From: Populus alba
Taxonomy: Eukaryota; Streptophyta; Magnoliopsida; Malpighiales; Salicaceae
DNA length: 64,000 nucleotides
Assembly (NCBI RefSeq): GCF_005239225.2
Contig: NC_133295.1
Coordinates: forward strand, 10,044,001-10,108,000
Direction: 5' to 3'
The position numbers were made by a program, and so were the translations under genes. Below the pieces are notes generated by a model that was given only the letters and a program-made list of their open reading frames with translations, did no database searches and was not told the DNA's origin. Within the stretch, counting starts at the first letter, position 1. Every line of letters starts with the position of its first letter. Below are positions 24,730-36,925 of the stretch, one piece after another.

Positions 24730-25100
24730 ACTTATCATAATCTCATGACCCAGGTTATTGGTTTAATAGGTTAATTTGGGTGGATTCGGGTCAATTTATT
24801 TGCTGCTTTTTCTAATTGATTTTTTTTTATCATTCATCATTATGTTAATTGGAAATTGAGTTTTATAGTTATTTATTTATTTATTTATAATTTATGGTGT
24901 TATCCTGATTTTACGACCCAAGATTCAAGTTGGCAAGTTGACTCATATTAGCTTTGTTTATCTTTTGGATTATTTTTTAATTGAATATTTTTTTTTAACT
25001 AGGCTTTATAATTTTTTTTATTTGCTTTTTAAGAGGTTATCCTGATCTCATGATCATATTTAACGGGTTGAACTGAGTTGACTTGGTTAATATTTTTTAT
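24730..25100 (+). repeat. 'CGGGTTGACTCGGGTT' repeat family, locus 2
   Basis: Diverged units with CTCATGACCCAGG, GGTTAATTTGGG, ATTCGGGTCAATTTATTTG, TTAATTGGAAATTGAGTTTT, and later CTCATGATCATATTTAACGG then GAGTTGACTTGG. Confidence 0.65.
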
Positions 25101-25967
25101 ATAATTTTAATTGATTTTTTTTTTTCAATTTTATTATTCAACAACTCAATTTTCATTTTTTTTTATTTAATTTCACTCTCACTCCCATCTATCTATCTCT
25201 ATCCACAACATTCTTTCTCCATAGAAGTGAATAAACCCTCGAACCAAAAGGCATTGATAAGCAATTGTCTGGTTTCAAATACCAAATGTCTTTTTCTATA
25301 TTTGTATTAGATCCACTTTTGATATGCTCGTGACATGTTTTTTGATTCAAAAACCAAAATCATGCCAAAACCTATTATTATGCATTCAAAAACCAAAACT
25401 CATTAATATAAATGTCTTTTCGTAAGGATTATTTAATTATTCTTTCCCTGACCCAAATCATGGCAGCTATAGTATTTATGCCTTTTCAAGACTTTCAAGC
25501 AAATGGACATGTCCAGTGGTTCCTACTCCATGATAGTTGAGATAATTTTTTTTTTTTTTTTATATATATTCACCATGATGAGAGGGCCCTTCAGCATAGA
25601 CCTTTTTAAAGTTGAATACAAGCATACGTGGAAGGAATGATTATTATTGGTTTGCAAATTGTGATGGACGATTGACATTATTTTATGTTTCATGATTGGT
25701 GGAGGTTTTTAGGCTGGAAATGGGAGGGTAAAAGCATAGTAGTTTTTACATATTAATCTATTATCATATCATTTTAATATTTTAAAATAAATTATTATCT
25801 ACCATATCATCATATACTAGTATTTTTTAAAAAATATCATTCAAAATATATTATATTAAAAAATTTAATCCAACCCTTGAATACGAGCAAATAATCTAGT
25901 GTTAACCTATTCAAATTATGGATAGGATAACGAGAAGCATGCTTAAAGAAAAATTGAGTTCCATTAG
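25101..25967. other. AT-rich spacer
   Basis: Only short incidental open frames. Direct ACCAAAA/CATTCAAAAACC phrases occur near 25350-25400. No gene is recognised. Confidence 0.4.
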
Positions 25968-26850
25968 TTCTAAGAGCTTTTGGTCGTAATTTGTAATTCA
26001 TATTTTTTGTTATTGTTCAATTTATACAATTTTATTTTTCTGTTTAGGTTGAGTGTTGTTTTCCATTTCACATTGTTTCAAGTTAATTTTTATTTTTATT
26101 CAATCACATGATTTATATTTTTTTTTATTAACTTGAAACCGGTCTTTCAATCAATTCAACAAATCTTAAAGTTAACGAATATATAATCTTTAATGATATT
26201 GAAATTTGAGGATTCAAACCGATAACTAAGCAAATCCAAAAACCTAATTAATTAAATTCCCCCCTCAAAGATACATGATTTACATTTTACACCATACAAA
26301 ACAAACTAGCCCAAATTCAAATTAAAGGAACACAAGCATCCGAATCGGTGATGATGCTGAGGAGGTGACCACTAGGGTGACGACAAAAGCAACCCACATC
26401 TCTTTCTAGTTTTAAAAGCTTTTATTCGTGATTTGTCATTTATATCCTTTGTTGTTGTTCAATTTGTACAGTTTAATTTCTATGGTTAGGTTGAGTGTTG
26501 TTTCCCATTTCATATTGTTTCAAGTTTTTATTTTTATTCAATCACATGATTTATAATTTTTTTTTATTAATTTAAAACGCGTATCTTAATTAATCTCATG
26601 GATCTTGAAGCTAAACATGTAATTCTTTAATGATTTTGAGATTTAAGAATTTAAATTGATAAATTTTAAGAAGCAAATTTAATAACTATTTAATTAGATT
26701 ACAACCTAAAAATATATGATTTATATTTTACACCATACAAAACAAACTAGCCCAAATCCAAATTAAAAGAGCACAAGCATCCGAATCGGCAATGATGCTG
26801 AGGAGGTGACCACTAGGGTGGCGACAAAAGGAAACAACGTCTCTTTCCAG
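25968..26850 (+). repeat. Tandem duplication, two units of about 441 bp
   Basis: Copy 1 (about 25968-26408) and copy 2 (about 26409-26850) share the same blocks in order: AGGTTGAGTGTTGTTT, TTCAATCACATGATTTATA, TTTTACACCATACAAAACAA, CACAAGCATCCGAATCGG, and TGATGCTGAGGAGGTGACCA. The CACAAGCATCCGAATCGG block is at 26331 and 26772, an offset of 441. Copies differ by scattered substitutions and small indels. The second copy ends about 320 bp before the ALDH start codon. Confidence 0.9.
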
Positions 26851-27168
26851 TTCTAGTTATAGGAAGGACACCAGTTTCTGTTTCCTCCTCTCCTTGATAT
26901 CATACGAATCATAGTGATACACAACATATAAATATATAATTGTTATTATGCTCTGGGGTGGAAGATAGAACGTTTTAGAAAGACAGCTAATCAAGAACAA
27001 GACAAAACCGTAGTGTGTTTATCTAGTAATCTTATGCAAACGTCTGCCTAAGCCACAACACCGAGGTTACCTAGCTAGCTGGCTCCTCTTTCTTTTTTAT
27101 ATACTCTCTAGAGAAACCAGAAAAGAAGTGGTTGTTACGTGTACTGAGGCCTGACTGTGGAAGTAGTA
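26851..27168 (+). promoter_or_regulatory. Promoter and 5' leader of the aldehyde dehydrogenase gene
   Basis: A TATA-like TTTATATAC at 27097-27105 lies 64-72 bp before the start codon, implying a short leader. CTAGCTAGCTGG and CT-rich sequence precede it. No specific stress element is convincing. Confidence 0.5.
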
Positions 27169-30100
27169 ATGGCAGCTCGCAGGATATCTTCCTTGCTCTC
27201 TCGTTCTCTTTCTGCTTCTGCTTCTGCTTCGTTTCTTTTGTCTCGAGGTACTGTTATTTCATTTCTGTTCTTTTCGTTTTTCTTGGTTTAGATGATGATA
27301 TTTTATTGCAAAGGTTTTTTTTTTATTTTTTATTATGCTGTCCATTTACGGGTGAGTTAATTTTGGAGGTACCTTTTGCCTTAGGTTGGTTGCCAAGAGG
27401 TTAAGGTGGGGAAGAACTGGAAAAAGAAATTGGTTAAAAGTGTTTTTCTTTATCTGATTCATGAGTTCTAAGGATATCTGTGTTCATCTTTCTTTTTTCG
27501 AGTCTAAAGAAGATTCAGCATGGAACAAAAAGTTTTGGAGAATTTATTCCACAACTCTTTTCATCTGATTGGAAGGTGTTGCACAAAAAAACAGCCAAAT
27601 ATTTTTTTCTACAATTAAAACTGGAAAATGGGTGTCAAGTCTCTATATAGACCTTAAATCAGAAACTTGGGAGAAAAAAAGGAGTTGTTTTTTTCCATTT
27701 TTTAATTTTTCTTAATTCAACATACTATATCTCTTTAACTACATGATGATTTACAAGCAGTATATTTCTATCCATGGTGGCTCCCTTTGACTTTGGGGAT
27801 AAATAGATACCAACAGTCAAAAGAGGATTCTGAGAGCATATACTGAATAAAGAACACAACTTATAAGTAAAAGGAAAAACTTTGTGCATTTCTCTCTCTC
27901 TCTTGGTTACAGAGAGGTGGAATTTCAATACTTAATGCAGGCCCTGCTTTTCATTTTCCTTCCTGTGCATGGGAATGCAATGATACTTTCTAGTTTTTGT
28001 TCCAATCATGTTTTTTTTATATATACATTTTTTTTTTGTTGGTTTTCGACATCTATGGTTGTCAGGATTAGTTTATATGTCTCTGATATGATCCTCAGGA
28101 AAAAATCCCAGCAGGGGAAGGAGCATCTACAGGTTTATCACTGCTACGGCACTTGAGGAACCAATCACTCCACCTGTTCAAATTAGCTACACTCAGCATT
28201 TCATCAATGGGAAATTCGTTGATGCAGCATCTGGTAGTTCTTGGTTCATTGAACATTAGTGTGTTATTTTCCTTCAGTTTTCATTTGCACTTCTTGAATT
28301 GGTCTTTTGAAAACTGGTTCCGATCCGTTGAGTCAGGCATTGATTCTTGCTGATCTTCTATTTTCTATTGGTTGTAGGCAAAACCTTTCCGGCATACGAT
28401 CCTCGTACAGGAGAAGTGATTGCTCACGTGGCTGAAGGTGATAATGAAGATGTCAACCGTGCAGTAGCTGCTGCTCGTAAAGCGTTTGATGAGGGCCCAT
28501 GGCCAAAAATGAGTGCTTATGTAACAATTTCTACTTTGCCTCTCTGGTGAATTATAATGTCAATGCTGTCTTGTTTGTAGCTAGTTGACTTGCGTTTGGG
28601 AATTTTGGCAGGAAAGGTCACTGATAATGTTGCGGTTTGCTGATTTGGTTGATAAACATAGAGATGAGCTTGCAGCTTTAGAGTCATGGAATAGTGGGAA
28701 GCCTTATGAACAGTCTGCTAAATCCGAGTTGCCAAGTTTCGCACGTTTATTTCGGTATTATGCTGGTGAGATTTCATGCAATTTTGACTTCTTATTTTGT
28801 TGTCTCCATGGATTTCTGATTCCTTTTGTCTATAATGATCCAGGTTGGGCAGACAAAATCCATGGACTAACAGTTCCTGCTGACAGTAATCACTATGTTC
28901 AAACATTGCACGAACCCATTGGTGTTGCTGGACAGATAATTCCATGGAACTTTCCTCTTATCATGCTTGCTTGGAAAGTTGGGCCTGCATTAGCATGTGG
29001 TAATACAATTGTTCTAAAATCAGCAGAACAAACACCTTTGACTGCTCTCCATGCAGCAAAGCTCTTCCAAGAGGTATGATTAATGACAAAAGGTTACATG
29101 ATAAATATCTGGTATAAGAACTCAATAGAATTATCATGACATATGCTAACAGCAAAGCTATTCAAACAATGAACTTACGAGGTATCATAGAAGTTCATAA
29201 AACATCACCAGCTCAAGAAGTAGTGGGATGCTCAATTGGGTTCAAGTATCCAACTTAAGTATGAAAAGGTCAATGCATAAGGAAATAATTGCATTATTCA
29301 GCAATCCTTACATTATCTTATGCCTGCAGAAGAACAGTGCAGTTTCCTTAAACTAAATAGCATGCTTGATTCTTTTTTCTAATTCCTGTTGCACAATAGT
29401 TTTAAGATGGCTGACATGAAACATGTGAAATTTCTATACTTTACCATGGTGTTCGCCTGAATTTTTTTTTTTTTCCTTTCATGGCAGGCTGGTCTTCCTC
29501 CAGGTGTTTTGAATGTCGTTTCTGGCTATGGTCCAAGTGCTGGTGCAGCTCTTGCTAGCCACATGAATGTGGACAAGGTATTTTATGAGCTGTTAGTATC
29601 TTGCCAACTTTCAAGAGAGATTGAATCTCTACTTCATGATAAATTATATTCCACACAAGTTGAATCAATGGCATGTGATCTTGCATTATAGTACAGAATT
29701 TTTAGCACTCTGTATAGCATGGCTCAGAGAGTGAAATTTTGTTCCCATTTGTGTTCTTACTGTTGTTTCAACTTTCGTTCACAACTTTCACAGTAACAGT
29801 GATACAATGACAATGTCTAGCGCACATGAATTTTTATATGAGAATCATAACCTTCCTTGTGGCTGTTTTTAATTTCCTAGTCTAACTTTCTCTGATAGAT
29901 GAATTGGCACCTCATGAATCAACTGCATCATAGAATCTGCTTAAGACCCTGCCTTCCTATATAGATAGAATTTAGATGTGCACCTTCAGAACCTATATCT
30001 TTTCATATCCAACCAATTTCGATTCTTCGTCACTGTAAGAGATTTCATTTCTAAACATTTTTGGATTGCCAGTTTTTTCGTTGTCGTAATAGAAGCTTGC

Positions 30101-31677
30101 ATTTCCAATACTTCTGGTTGTGATCATTGGAATCACCTAAAATCCTGTAGAATATGTCATGTAGCATGTTTGTGGAATCACAGTGATTGATACACCGCAT
30201 TGTTTGCAGCTTGCTTTCACTGGATCAACTGAAACTGGTAAAATTATACTTGAACTTGCTGCGAAAAGCAACCTTAAATCAGTTACGTTAGAGCTGGGAG
30301 GGAAATCACCTTTCATTGTTTGCGAGGATGCTGATGTTGACAAGGCTGTGGAGCTTGCACACCATGCCCTGTTCTTTAATCAGGTTTGTCTAACGATTAT
30401 GCAAAGAATTGACTTCAATTGATGCATAACCACTGATTAGTTGTGTAAGTTTGCTCGTTGCAGGGACAATGTTGTTGTGCTGGTTCTCGTACGTATGTAC
30501 ATGAACGTGTGTACGATGAGTTCGTAGAGAAAGCAAAGGCACGTGCTCTAAGACGCGTTGTTGGCGATCCCTTCAAGAAGGGTGTTGAACAAGGTCCTCA
30601 GGTATACCGTCTCCTCGTATAAGATTTGATGACTGAAAGAATTGAGCAATGGCTATCTTATAGGAATTTGAAGTTTCTCCATTACTCTGTTTAAGGTCCA
30701 AATTAGTTACTGAAACAATTAGTTTAACGAGGAATGTGCTAGTCATTACATTAGACCTAAGAGTTAGAAAAAATCAATCACAATAAGATGATGAGTATGG
30801 CCCTTCTTTTCTATGTGCGAGTGAAACTGCTAGTCTAGCTGAAGCTTATAACTAAATACTCAGTGGTAAAACATACACACTGGTACGAGTACATGGAAGT
30901 TGTTATGGGATATTCCTCTGTCAATTAATGGTTATTATTTACACACAAATTGTTGAGAGCTATCAAGTAATATTGTTCATGGACCCTGTGAAAAATTCAG
31001 ATCGACTCCGATCAATTTGAGAAGGTCCTCAGGTATATAAGATCTGGTGTTGAAAGCAACGCTACCCTTGAATGTGGAGGTCAAAGGTTTGGCTCCAAAG
31101 GCTACTTTATCCAGCCTACTGTTTTCTCAAATGTTGAGGTAATATTAACTCCACTTTCATCATTATTTCTCCCACTAGATGTCTCAAAATAACTCTTAAT
31201 TTTATTTTTTCTTTTGTTCTTCGAACAGGATGATATGTTGATAGCTCAGGATGAGATCTTTGGCCCCGTGCAGTCCATCTTGAAGTTCAAGTGAGCTATA
31301 ATGTTACAGACAAAGATAGTCGAATTAGTTGAAGCCATATTGAATTTAAATTCAGTGATGGTCTTTATATTCTATGTTTAACGCGTGTCTTCTTCTGCAC
31401 CAGGAACGTTGATGAAGTAATACGAAGATCAAACAGCACTCGCTACGGTCTTGCTGCCGGAATTTTCACCCAGAATGTGGACACTGCCAACACCTTGTCA
31501 CGAGCACTGAGAGTTGGAACTGTATGGATCAATTGCTTCGATGTCTTTGACGCAGCAATTCCATTTGGTGGCTATAAAATGAGTGGAATAGGCAGGGAAA
31601 AGGGTATCTACAGCCTCAATAACTACTTGCAAGTGAAAGCAGTCGTCACTCCATTAAAGAATCCAGCATGGTTGTAA
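27169..31677 (+). CDS. ALDH2B: Mitochondrial NAD-dependent aldehyde dehydrogenase, family 2B
   Basis: Oxidises aldehydes such as acetaldehyde to carboxylic acids with NAD+. Eleven exons: 27169-27247, 28099-28233, 28378-28520, 28612-28765, 28844-29073, 29488-29577, 30210-30383, 30464-30601, 31001-31138, 31229-31290 and 31404-31677. They total 1617 nt and encode 538 residues, the length I recall for Arabidopsis ALDH2B4. The N-terminus [20 protein letters not shown] is Arg/Ser/Ala-rich with no acidic residue, as in a mitochondrial presequence, which separates it from cytosolic ALDH2C. Catalytic features are present: Asn206 in PWNFP, the cofactor loop GSTETG (282-287), general base Glu305 in LELGGK, and nucleophile Cys339 in GQCCCAG. 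The 34-residue spacing between Glu and Cys is that of ALDH2. The C-terminus [14 protein letters not shown] is typical. All splice sites are GT-AG and all phases fit, so the gene looks intact. Confidence 0.96.
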
Positions 31678-32419
31678 AGCTCGTCAAATCCTTCCAAGAT
31701 GATTATGGCTTTCCTTTCCACCGGCAAATAATTATGCAGGGATCGTCTGAAATCATGGGCTAAATTTAAACTTTCTTAATTATACAACAAGCTTCTTTGT
31801 ACTCAATTACTCAAAATCGGTTCTGCCATGTCGATTTATAATTCACTCTTTCAAGGTCGAGTATATTGTGGCAAACATATTCATGAGCATAAGGTAATTA
31901 GTTCCCATATTCAACAGTTTCTCGTCTGCATTTGATCGGCTAGCTCCTTTGAAAACATCTATCACCTCTAAGCGAACCTATCAATCACCTCGATAACGAG
32001 CGAATCGCAGAATGAAAACAGTCCATAATTCTGCTTGTAGAAAGAACAGCAAAACAGAAGTTGGAAGATAGACCGAAGAGTTATCCCGGAACAGTCAACA
32101 CCCAACCTGCATTGACTCTCCTCGCAGCAGGTTTATAATCATGAATTCAAGCGTTAGCTATCCCTCTCAACATTGTTAACCTTGACCATCAATTTTACTC
32201 TTAAGAAAACGTGCTTGTTTTGAGCTTAGGTTTCATGTAGCTTCTTGATGAGTATCAAAATTCAAGACGTTAGATAATTAGTTGATATTTTAATTCAAGC
32301 AATCTGGTTTAATTTTTAGAAGTTCAGAAGGTTGGTAACAGGTAACTGATGATGTCCAAAAAGCCATGTAACCTGTAGCTAGTTCATCCTGAGTCCTATC
32401 ACATACTTAGGAATAAGAC
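31678..32419. other. 3' flank of the ALDH gene
   Basis: Probable 3' UTR for the first few hundred bases. No other gene is seen. Confidence 0.5.
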
Positions 32420-32720
32420 TAATGGATCCACATGGGATCCCAAAAGAATACCAGGCAAGTGTTAGATCCAGACTCATTAAAAAAGAAAAATACATCGAGG
32501 CACGCTACTTGAACCCAAGCATGTTGGGCTCGGGCATGCTCCTCAACCCAAGCACATTGACGGGGTATTTGGCATGTGCCTTGCATTGACTCGAGCATCA
32601 TATCCTAGCCCAAGCTCTTTAGGTGTTAGGCTCGGGCTACCATGCCTGAGTCCACTTTTCTTGGCTCCCTTACTGTATTTTGAGCTTGAGATATAAAGTC
32701 CAAGCCCAAAATGTGTTCTT
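32420..32720. repeat. GC-richer dispersed repeat fragment with CCCAAGC/GGGCTCGGG motifs
   Basis: Reiterated short phrases (CAACCCAAGCA, TTGGGCTCGGGCATG, TAGCCCAAGCTC, GTTAGGCTCGGGCTACCATG) stand out from the AT-rich surroundings. I recognise it only as retroelement-like, with no domain. Confidence 0.45.
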
Positions 32721-32829
32721 GTTGGGTTTATTTTAGGAAAAATTTTTAAATCTATTTTTTAGGATTTTAGTTCCATTTCATGTAAACCAGAAATTGTGCC
32801 ATTGAAATATTCTACTACGCTGGCTTTAC

Positions 32830-33113
32830 ATAATCTGTTCCGTGGGTTCAATTGGTTGGCCAGGAACATACCTATCACCTAAGAAAGTGTTCCCTTAAGA
32901 ATCGAACCGTAGAGTGAGACACCACATTCATCATTCAGCCATAGAAAGCCTGAGTTCATTTCAAAGTTCTTGCTACTTCATCAATGGTAGATTCACAAAA
33001 ACTCTTCGAGACAACAGACATGGAGGCAGCATAACTGTGGAATCTTTATTGCTTAATTATTCCAGGAACGCACCGCTTGAATGCCGTAAGGTTGCCAAAC
33101 AGGCAGCATAAAG
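32830..33113 (+). other. Possible orphan coding fragment
   Basis: An open frame from 32914 to 33111 reads as balanced coding-like sequence (FQSSCYFINGRFTKTLRDNR, then SITVESLLLNYSRNAPLECR), with composition unlike the AT-rich flanks. I do not recognise the family. No splice partners were found, so it may be a pseudogene piece or chance. Confidence 0.25.
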
Positions 33114-33559
33114 TCACTTCGTTCGACCTGCTCTGATAAGATAGAATGATATTATTGTTGATAGGTGGACGAATTGCAATCATCTCTGTGTAGCTATACA
33201 ACAAGACAATTTAGGAAACTAAATAAAAAGAATTATATAGAAATCTTTATCTTCTCTTTTTATTAGATGATTAGAATATATATTTTTTAATTGTTTGATT
33301 CTTTTATTTCTTCTTGTCATTTATTAGAAAATAATTCACAATATTTATTTTAATTATTTCTTTATCACACCCATGCAAATTAATCCAAAATAGTGGTGAG
33401 CAGGCCTAATAAAATTTCTTTACAAATAAGGGTACAAGACAATTTTAACCGACAAGCCAATAATTACAATTTCATTAACATTAACGAAAACAAAAAAGTT
33501 AAAAAGAAAGGAGAATTTATTGTACCATTCTTCACAAAAAAAATAATAATTAGAATAGT

Positions 33560-33592
<33 letters not shown>

Positions 33593-33610
33593 TTTTTTAA
33601 TTTGAATTCT
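33114..33610. other. AT-rich spacer with a (TTC)n tract
   Basis: The TTC tract lies at about 33563-33586. Nothing else is recognised. Confidence 0.5.
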
Positions 33611-33619
33611 ATCTTTCGA

Positions 33620-34250
33620 TATTAGATTTATTGGAGATTGAGATTTTATAATTTCTTTTTAATTTACTTTTAATGAGATTAGTATTACTACAAAATCATG
33701 ACTTGAACCACAAGTTTGATGAGTTAACTCGATTGATTAGAGTTTTTTTTTCTTTTTTCTAATTAGATTTTTTTTCTCAATTTCATCCTTAAAACTTTGG
33801 TTTAATTTGAAATTAAGCTTCATAATTTATCTCGATTTACTTTTTATGAAGTTATTTTCATCTCATGATTTGGGTCACAGGCTTGACGTGTTAGTCCTAG
33901 TTGACTCAAGTCATTTTTTGGTATCCCTTTTTAAATCGTTTTTTTTTCAATTTTATCTTTCAACACTAGGTTGATTAAGAATTGAGTTTTATAATTTTGT
34001 TTTAGTTTTTTTTCTATTAAGTTATATCGGTTTCATGACCTTAATTGTGGGTTTAACAGGTCAACCCAGATTGACTTGAGTCATTGTTATGAGTCTTTTT
34101 TTATTGTTTTTTTTTAATTTTATTATTCAATATTGAGTTTATTGGAAATTAAGCTTTATAATTTATTTTAATTTGATTTTTATTAGATTGTTATGGTCTT
34201 ATGACTTGGTGTATGGATTCATGTGTTAAACTGAGTAGATCTAAATAGAT
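33620..34250 (+). repeat. 'CGGGTTGACTCGGGTT' repeat family, locus 3
   Basis: About four diverged units with TTAATTTGAAATTAAGCTTC, CTCATGATTTGGGTCACAGG, CTAGTTGACTCAAGTCATT and CAACCCAGATTGACTTGAG. Spacing is about 150-170 bp. Confidence 0.7.
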
Positions 34251-34756
34251 TATTTTACTAGTAAATAAAATGCTAATAATATTTATAGTAATACCAAATC
34301 AACAATAATGGTTATTTTATTAGTAAATAATGATTATTATAAATAATGATGATATGATTATTATAATAATGGTGGTGAGTCTGATAATAAAAAAAACTTA
34401 AATATATTTACAAAGTTAATGAAAGTGATGGTGAAATTAATGATGTTGGTGATAATATTAAATTAGAAGAAGATAAGTGACCGTAGTAATTATGATAATA
34501 ACAATGTAATATCATACACATAAAAAAAATTAGTTCTAGAAATTATTCAAGAAAAAATGAAAACAATATTTCAACAAAAATAAAAGAATTCTTAAAAAAA
34601 AAACATAAAATAGAAAACCACAATGATAACAAATGATACCTTAATAACCAAGTAACTATTTTATTTTTGTTTGTTTTTTAGAAAGTCATCAAATTGTCTT
34701 TTTAATAAATAAAACTACTATTTTTTTTCTTAGAAAATTCAATCCTCTCCTTTTAG
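34251..34756. other. AT-rich spacer
   Basis: Short TAAT/GATGATG-type low-complexity sequence, no gene. Confidence 0.5.
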
Positions 34757-34935
34757 GCTATATTTGTTTTTATGTTTGGAAAGTATTTTTGAAAAAAAAA
34801 AAATTTGTTTCAAATTAATTATTTTTTAATATTTTTAGATTATTTTGATATACTGATATTAAAAATAATTTTTAAAAAATAAAAAATATATTATTTTAAT
34901 ATATTATTTAGTAAAATATACTTTAAAAAAATGAC
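34757..34935. repeat. MITE-like AT-rich repeat, single copy
   Basis: Shows the block TTTTTAGATTATTTTGATAT, TGATATTAAAAATAATTTTT, AAAAAATAAAAAATATATTA that also forms the arms of the fold-back at 36111-36416 and recurs at 39656-39830. Confidence 0.55.
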
Positions 34936-36110
34936 TATAATTACACTCGTAAACATGTCATTAGTTCCTTGAGAAGAAAGATAAATAAATTGAAAATCAA
35001 GATAAACGCTAATTGGTCTTATCAACACAGTTGGTTCTGATCTCTTATAAAAAAGAAAAAGAAAAAAGTAAGTATGAAAACAACCTTTCCACCTTTTTTT
35101 ATATTCGTAAGAGTCTTGATTTTGCGATGATTTTCATAATAACTCAGTCTAATTTTTTAACCTAATTTATAAGTCATACGAAAGGCAAATAACACAAAGA
35201 ATTAAGAGGCTGCTTTCTTTCTGGGTCCATTAATTAAGATTTGAAAGCTTGACTGGGAATTGAAGAGTGCATGTACCCATTACCCTCCACGTTCATAATC
35301 GATGCTGATATATATATTATTAAAAAAAGTTTACCTCAATTAAAAAATACTAAATTATTGTAATGTAGGGAGAGCTAGCGCGTAATATTAGTCATGAAAT
35401 GGTTGGTCCACGTTCAAGCCACACCTTTCATTAGTCAACATCAAGCGTTGTTTGCCATAATATTAATAACTCGTTTATTTTTATGTTTAATATTTAAAAA
35501 ATTATTTTTTTATTTAATATAAATATTTTTTAAAATAACCAAGGAAATAAAATAATTAATATCAAAGATTTTATCAACAAATGATAATGATTACGTAATG
35601 GGTATAAGTCATGCAGGAGATGTGAATCCTTACCAAGACGACTTTTGAAGTTCAAGTAGATTCAAAGATTCTTTCTCCTGCATAATTCTAGAAATTTATC
35701 TGTCCACGTAAATATATATTCAACTAGTAAGATTTTTATTTATTCTTTAAAAATATTAATTATAAATTTTAAAATTATTAGAGACTTATCTAATTATTAA
35801 TTTTAAAATCTTAAAAAATTAATCAAGATATATATAAATTAATCAAGATATCCGCATTAAAAAAATAATAATAATATTTTTACATTCATATATGCTATGT
35901 CCTTCTTATTGAGACCATACATCCTACCCTCTTCACGTAGTGAAAGAATTGTCTGATTTTTTCGATGGGATAAAGCTCACTACGAGGACATACAGTGCAA
36001 TGTTAAGCGAATGGAAGAGGGCGTCCCCATAGCGAGGAGAAATTGGTCTTGGAAACAACTAGCTAGAAACAAGTGAAAAGACAACGAAGCGATCAAGTTT
36101 TCTGTGTTTT
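34936..36110. other. Gene-free interval
   Basis: 35880-36080 is a little richer in GC but has no convincing open frame. Otherwise AT-rich with no structure that I can name. Confidence 0.4.
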
Positions 36111-36416
36111 AATATTAATTTTAAATTAATATGTTTTTAATATTTTTAAATTATTTTGATGTGTTGATATTAAAAATATTTTTTAAAAAATAAAAAAAAT
36201 CATTGGTATATATTTTAACCACGAAAAAATTATTTGAAAAAACAACTATAATCATAGTAGCTTGTTTGGTAGTGTGGTTACGATTGTTTTTCAAATAATT
36301 TTTCATGTAAAAAATATACCAATGATATTTTTTTTATTTTTAAAAAATTATTTTTAACATCAACACATCAAAGTGATTTGAAAATACTAAAAAATATATT
36401 AATTTAAAGTTAATAA
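36111..36416. repeat. Fold-back: two MITE copies in inverted orientation
   Basis: The left arm (about 36111-36253) is the imperfect reverse complement of the right arm (about 36279-36416). Landmarks are GATGTGTTGATATTAAAAAT on the left against ATTTTTAACATCAACACATC on the right, and TCATTGGTATATATTTTAAC against ATATACCAATGA. The 25-bp centre contains GCTTGTTTGGTAGTGTGG, which looks like a MITE terminus. It may be two head-to-head copies or a true fold-back element. Confidence 0.75.
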
Positions 36417-36894
36417 AAAAATAAAAAAATTTAAATTTTTTTAAAAATATTTTAAAACGCAGAAACAAACAATAAGAAGAATCATGATGACATCCTTAAT
36501 CACTTCTCTTGCGTTTTCTTAAAGTTTTCAAATTTCACTTTCAATAATGGACAATTCATTCTTTAAGGTGAGGTGAGCTTGTCTTCTTTACCAAATATTC
36601 ATGGATCTTCTATTCAAGTCATGATTTCTTAATGAACTGATTATGAACTAGCTAGTTTGTTCTTGATGGAAAGCACTTTAGTCTCTTTATTATATATATC
36701 TTGTGATGGCATCGATCTGTCAAGTCTGTTATAGCTTCTAAATCAAGGATGGTGTGATCTTGCTAGAGCGTCTGAAGTATTTCAAGGTCAATAAATTCCA
36801 TATTAGACATTTCAAAAATACAAATTAACCTATTTTTTCATACCCTCCATGCATGTTGTATATATAGTATGAAAATCTTAAACTTTGTGTTATA

Positions 36895-36925
<31 letters not shown>

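Noticed and set aside
32838..32930. A tRNA-like GGTTCAATTGG with GAATCGAACC nearby
   Set aside because: No cloverleaf with acceptor and anticodon arms could be drawn; the motifs are in the wrong relation.
35610..35690. A 10-bp inverted repeat ATGCAGGAGA/TCTCCTGCAT as a regulatory hairpin
   Set aside because: Arms are short and about 60 bp apart with no nearby gene; chance occurrence is plausible.
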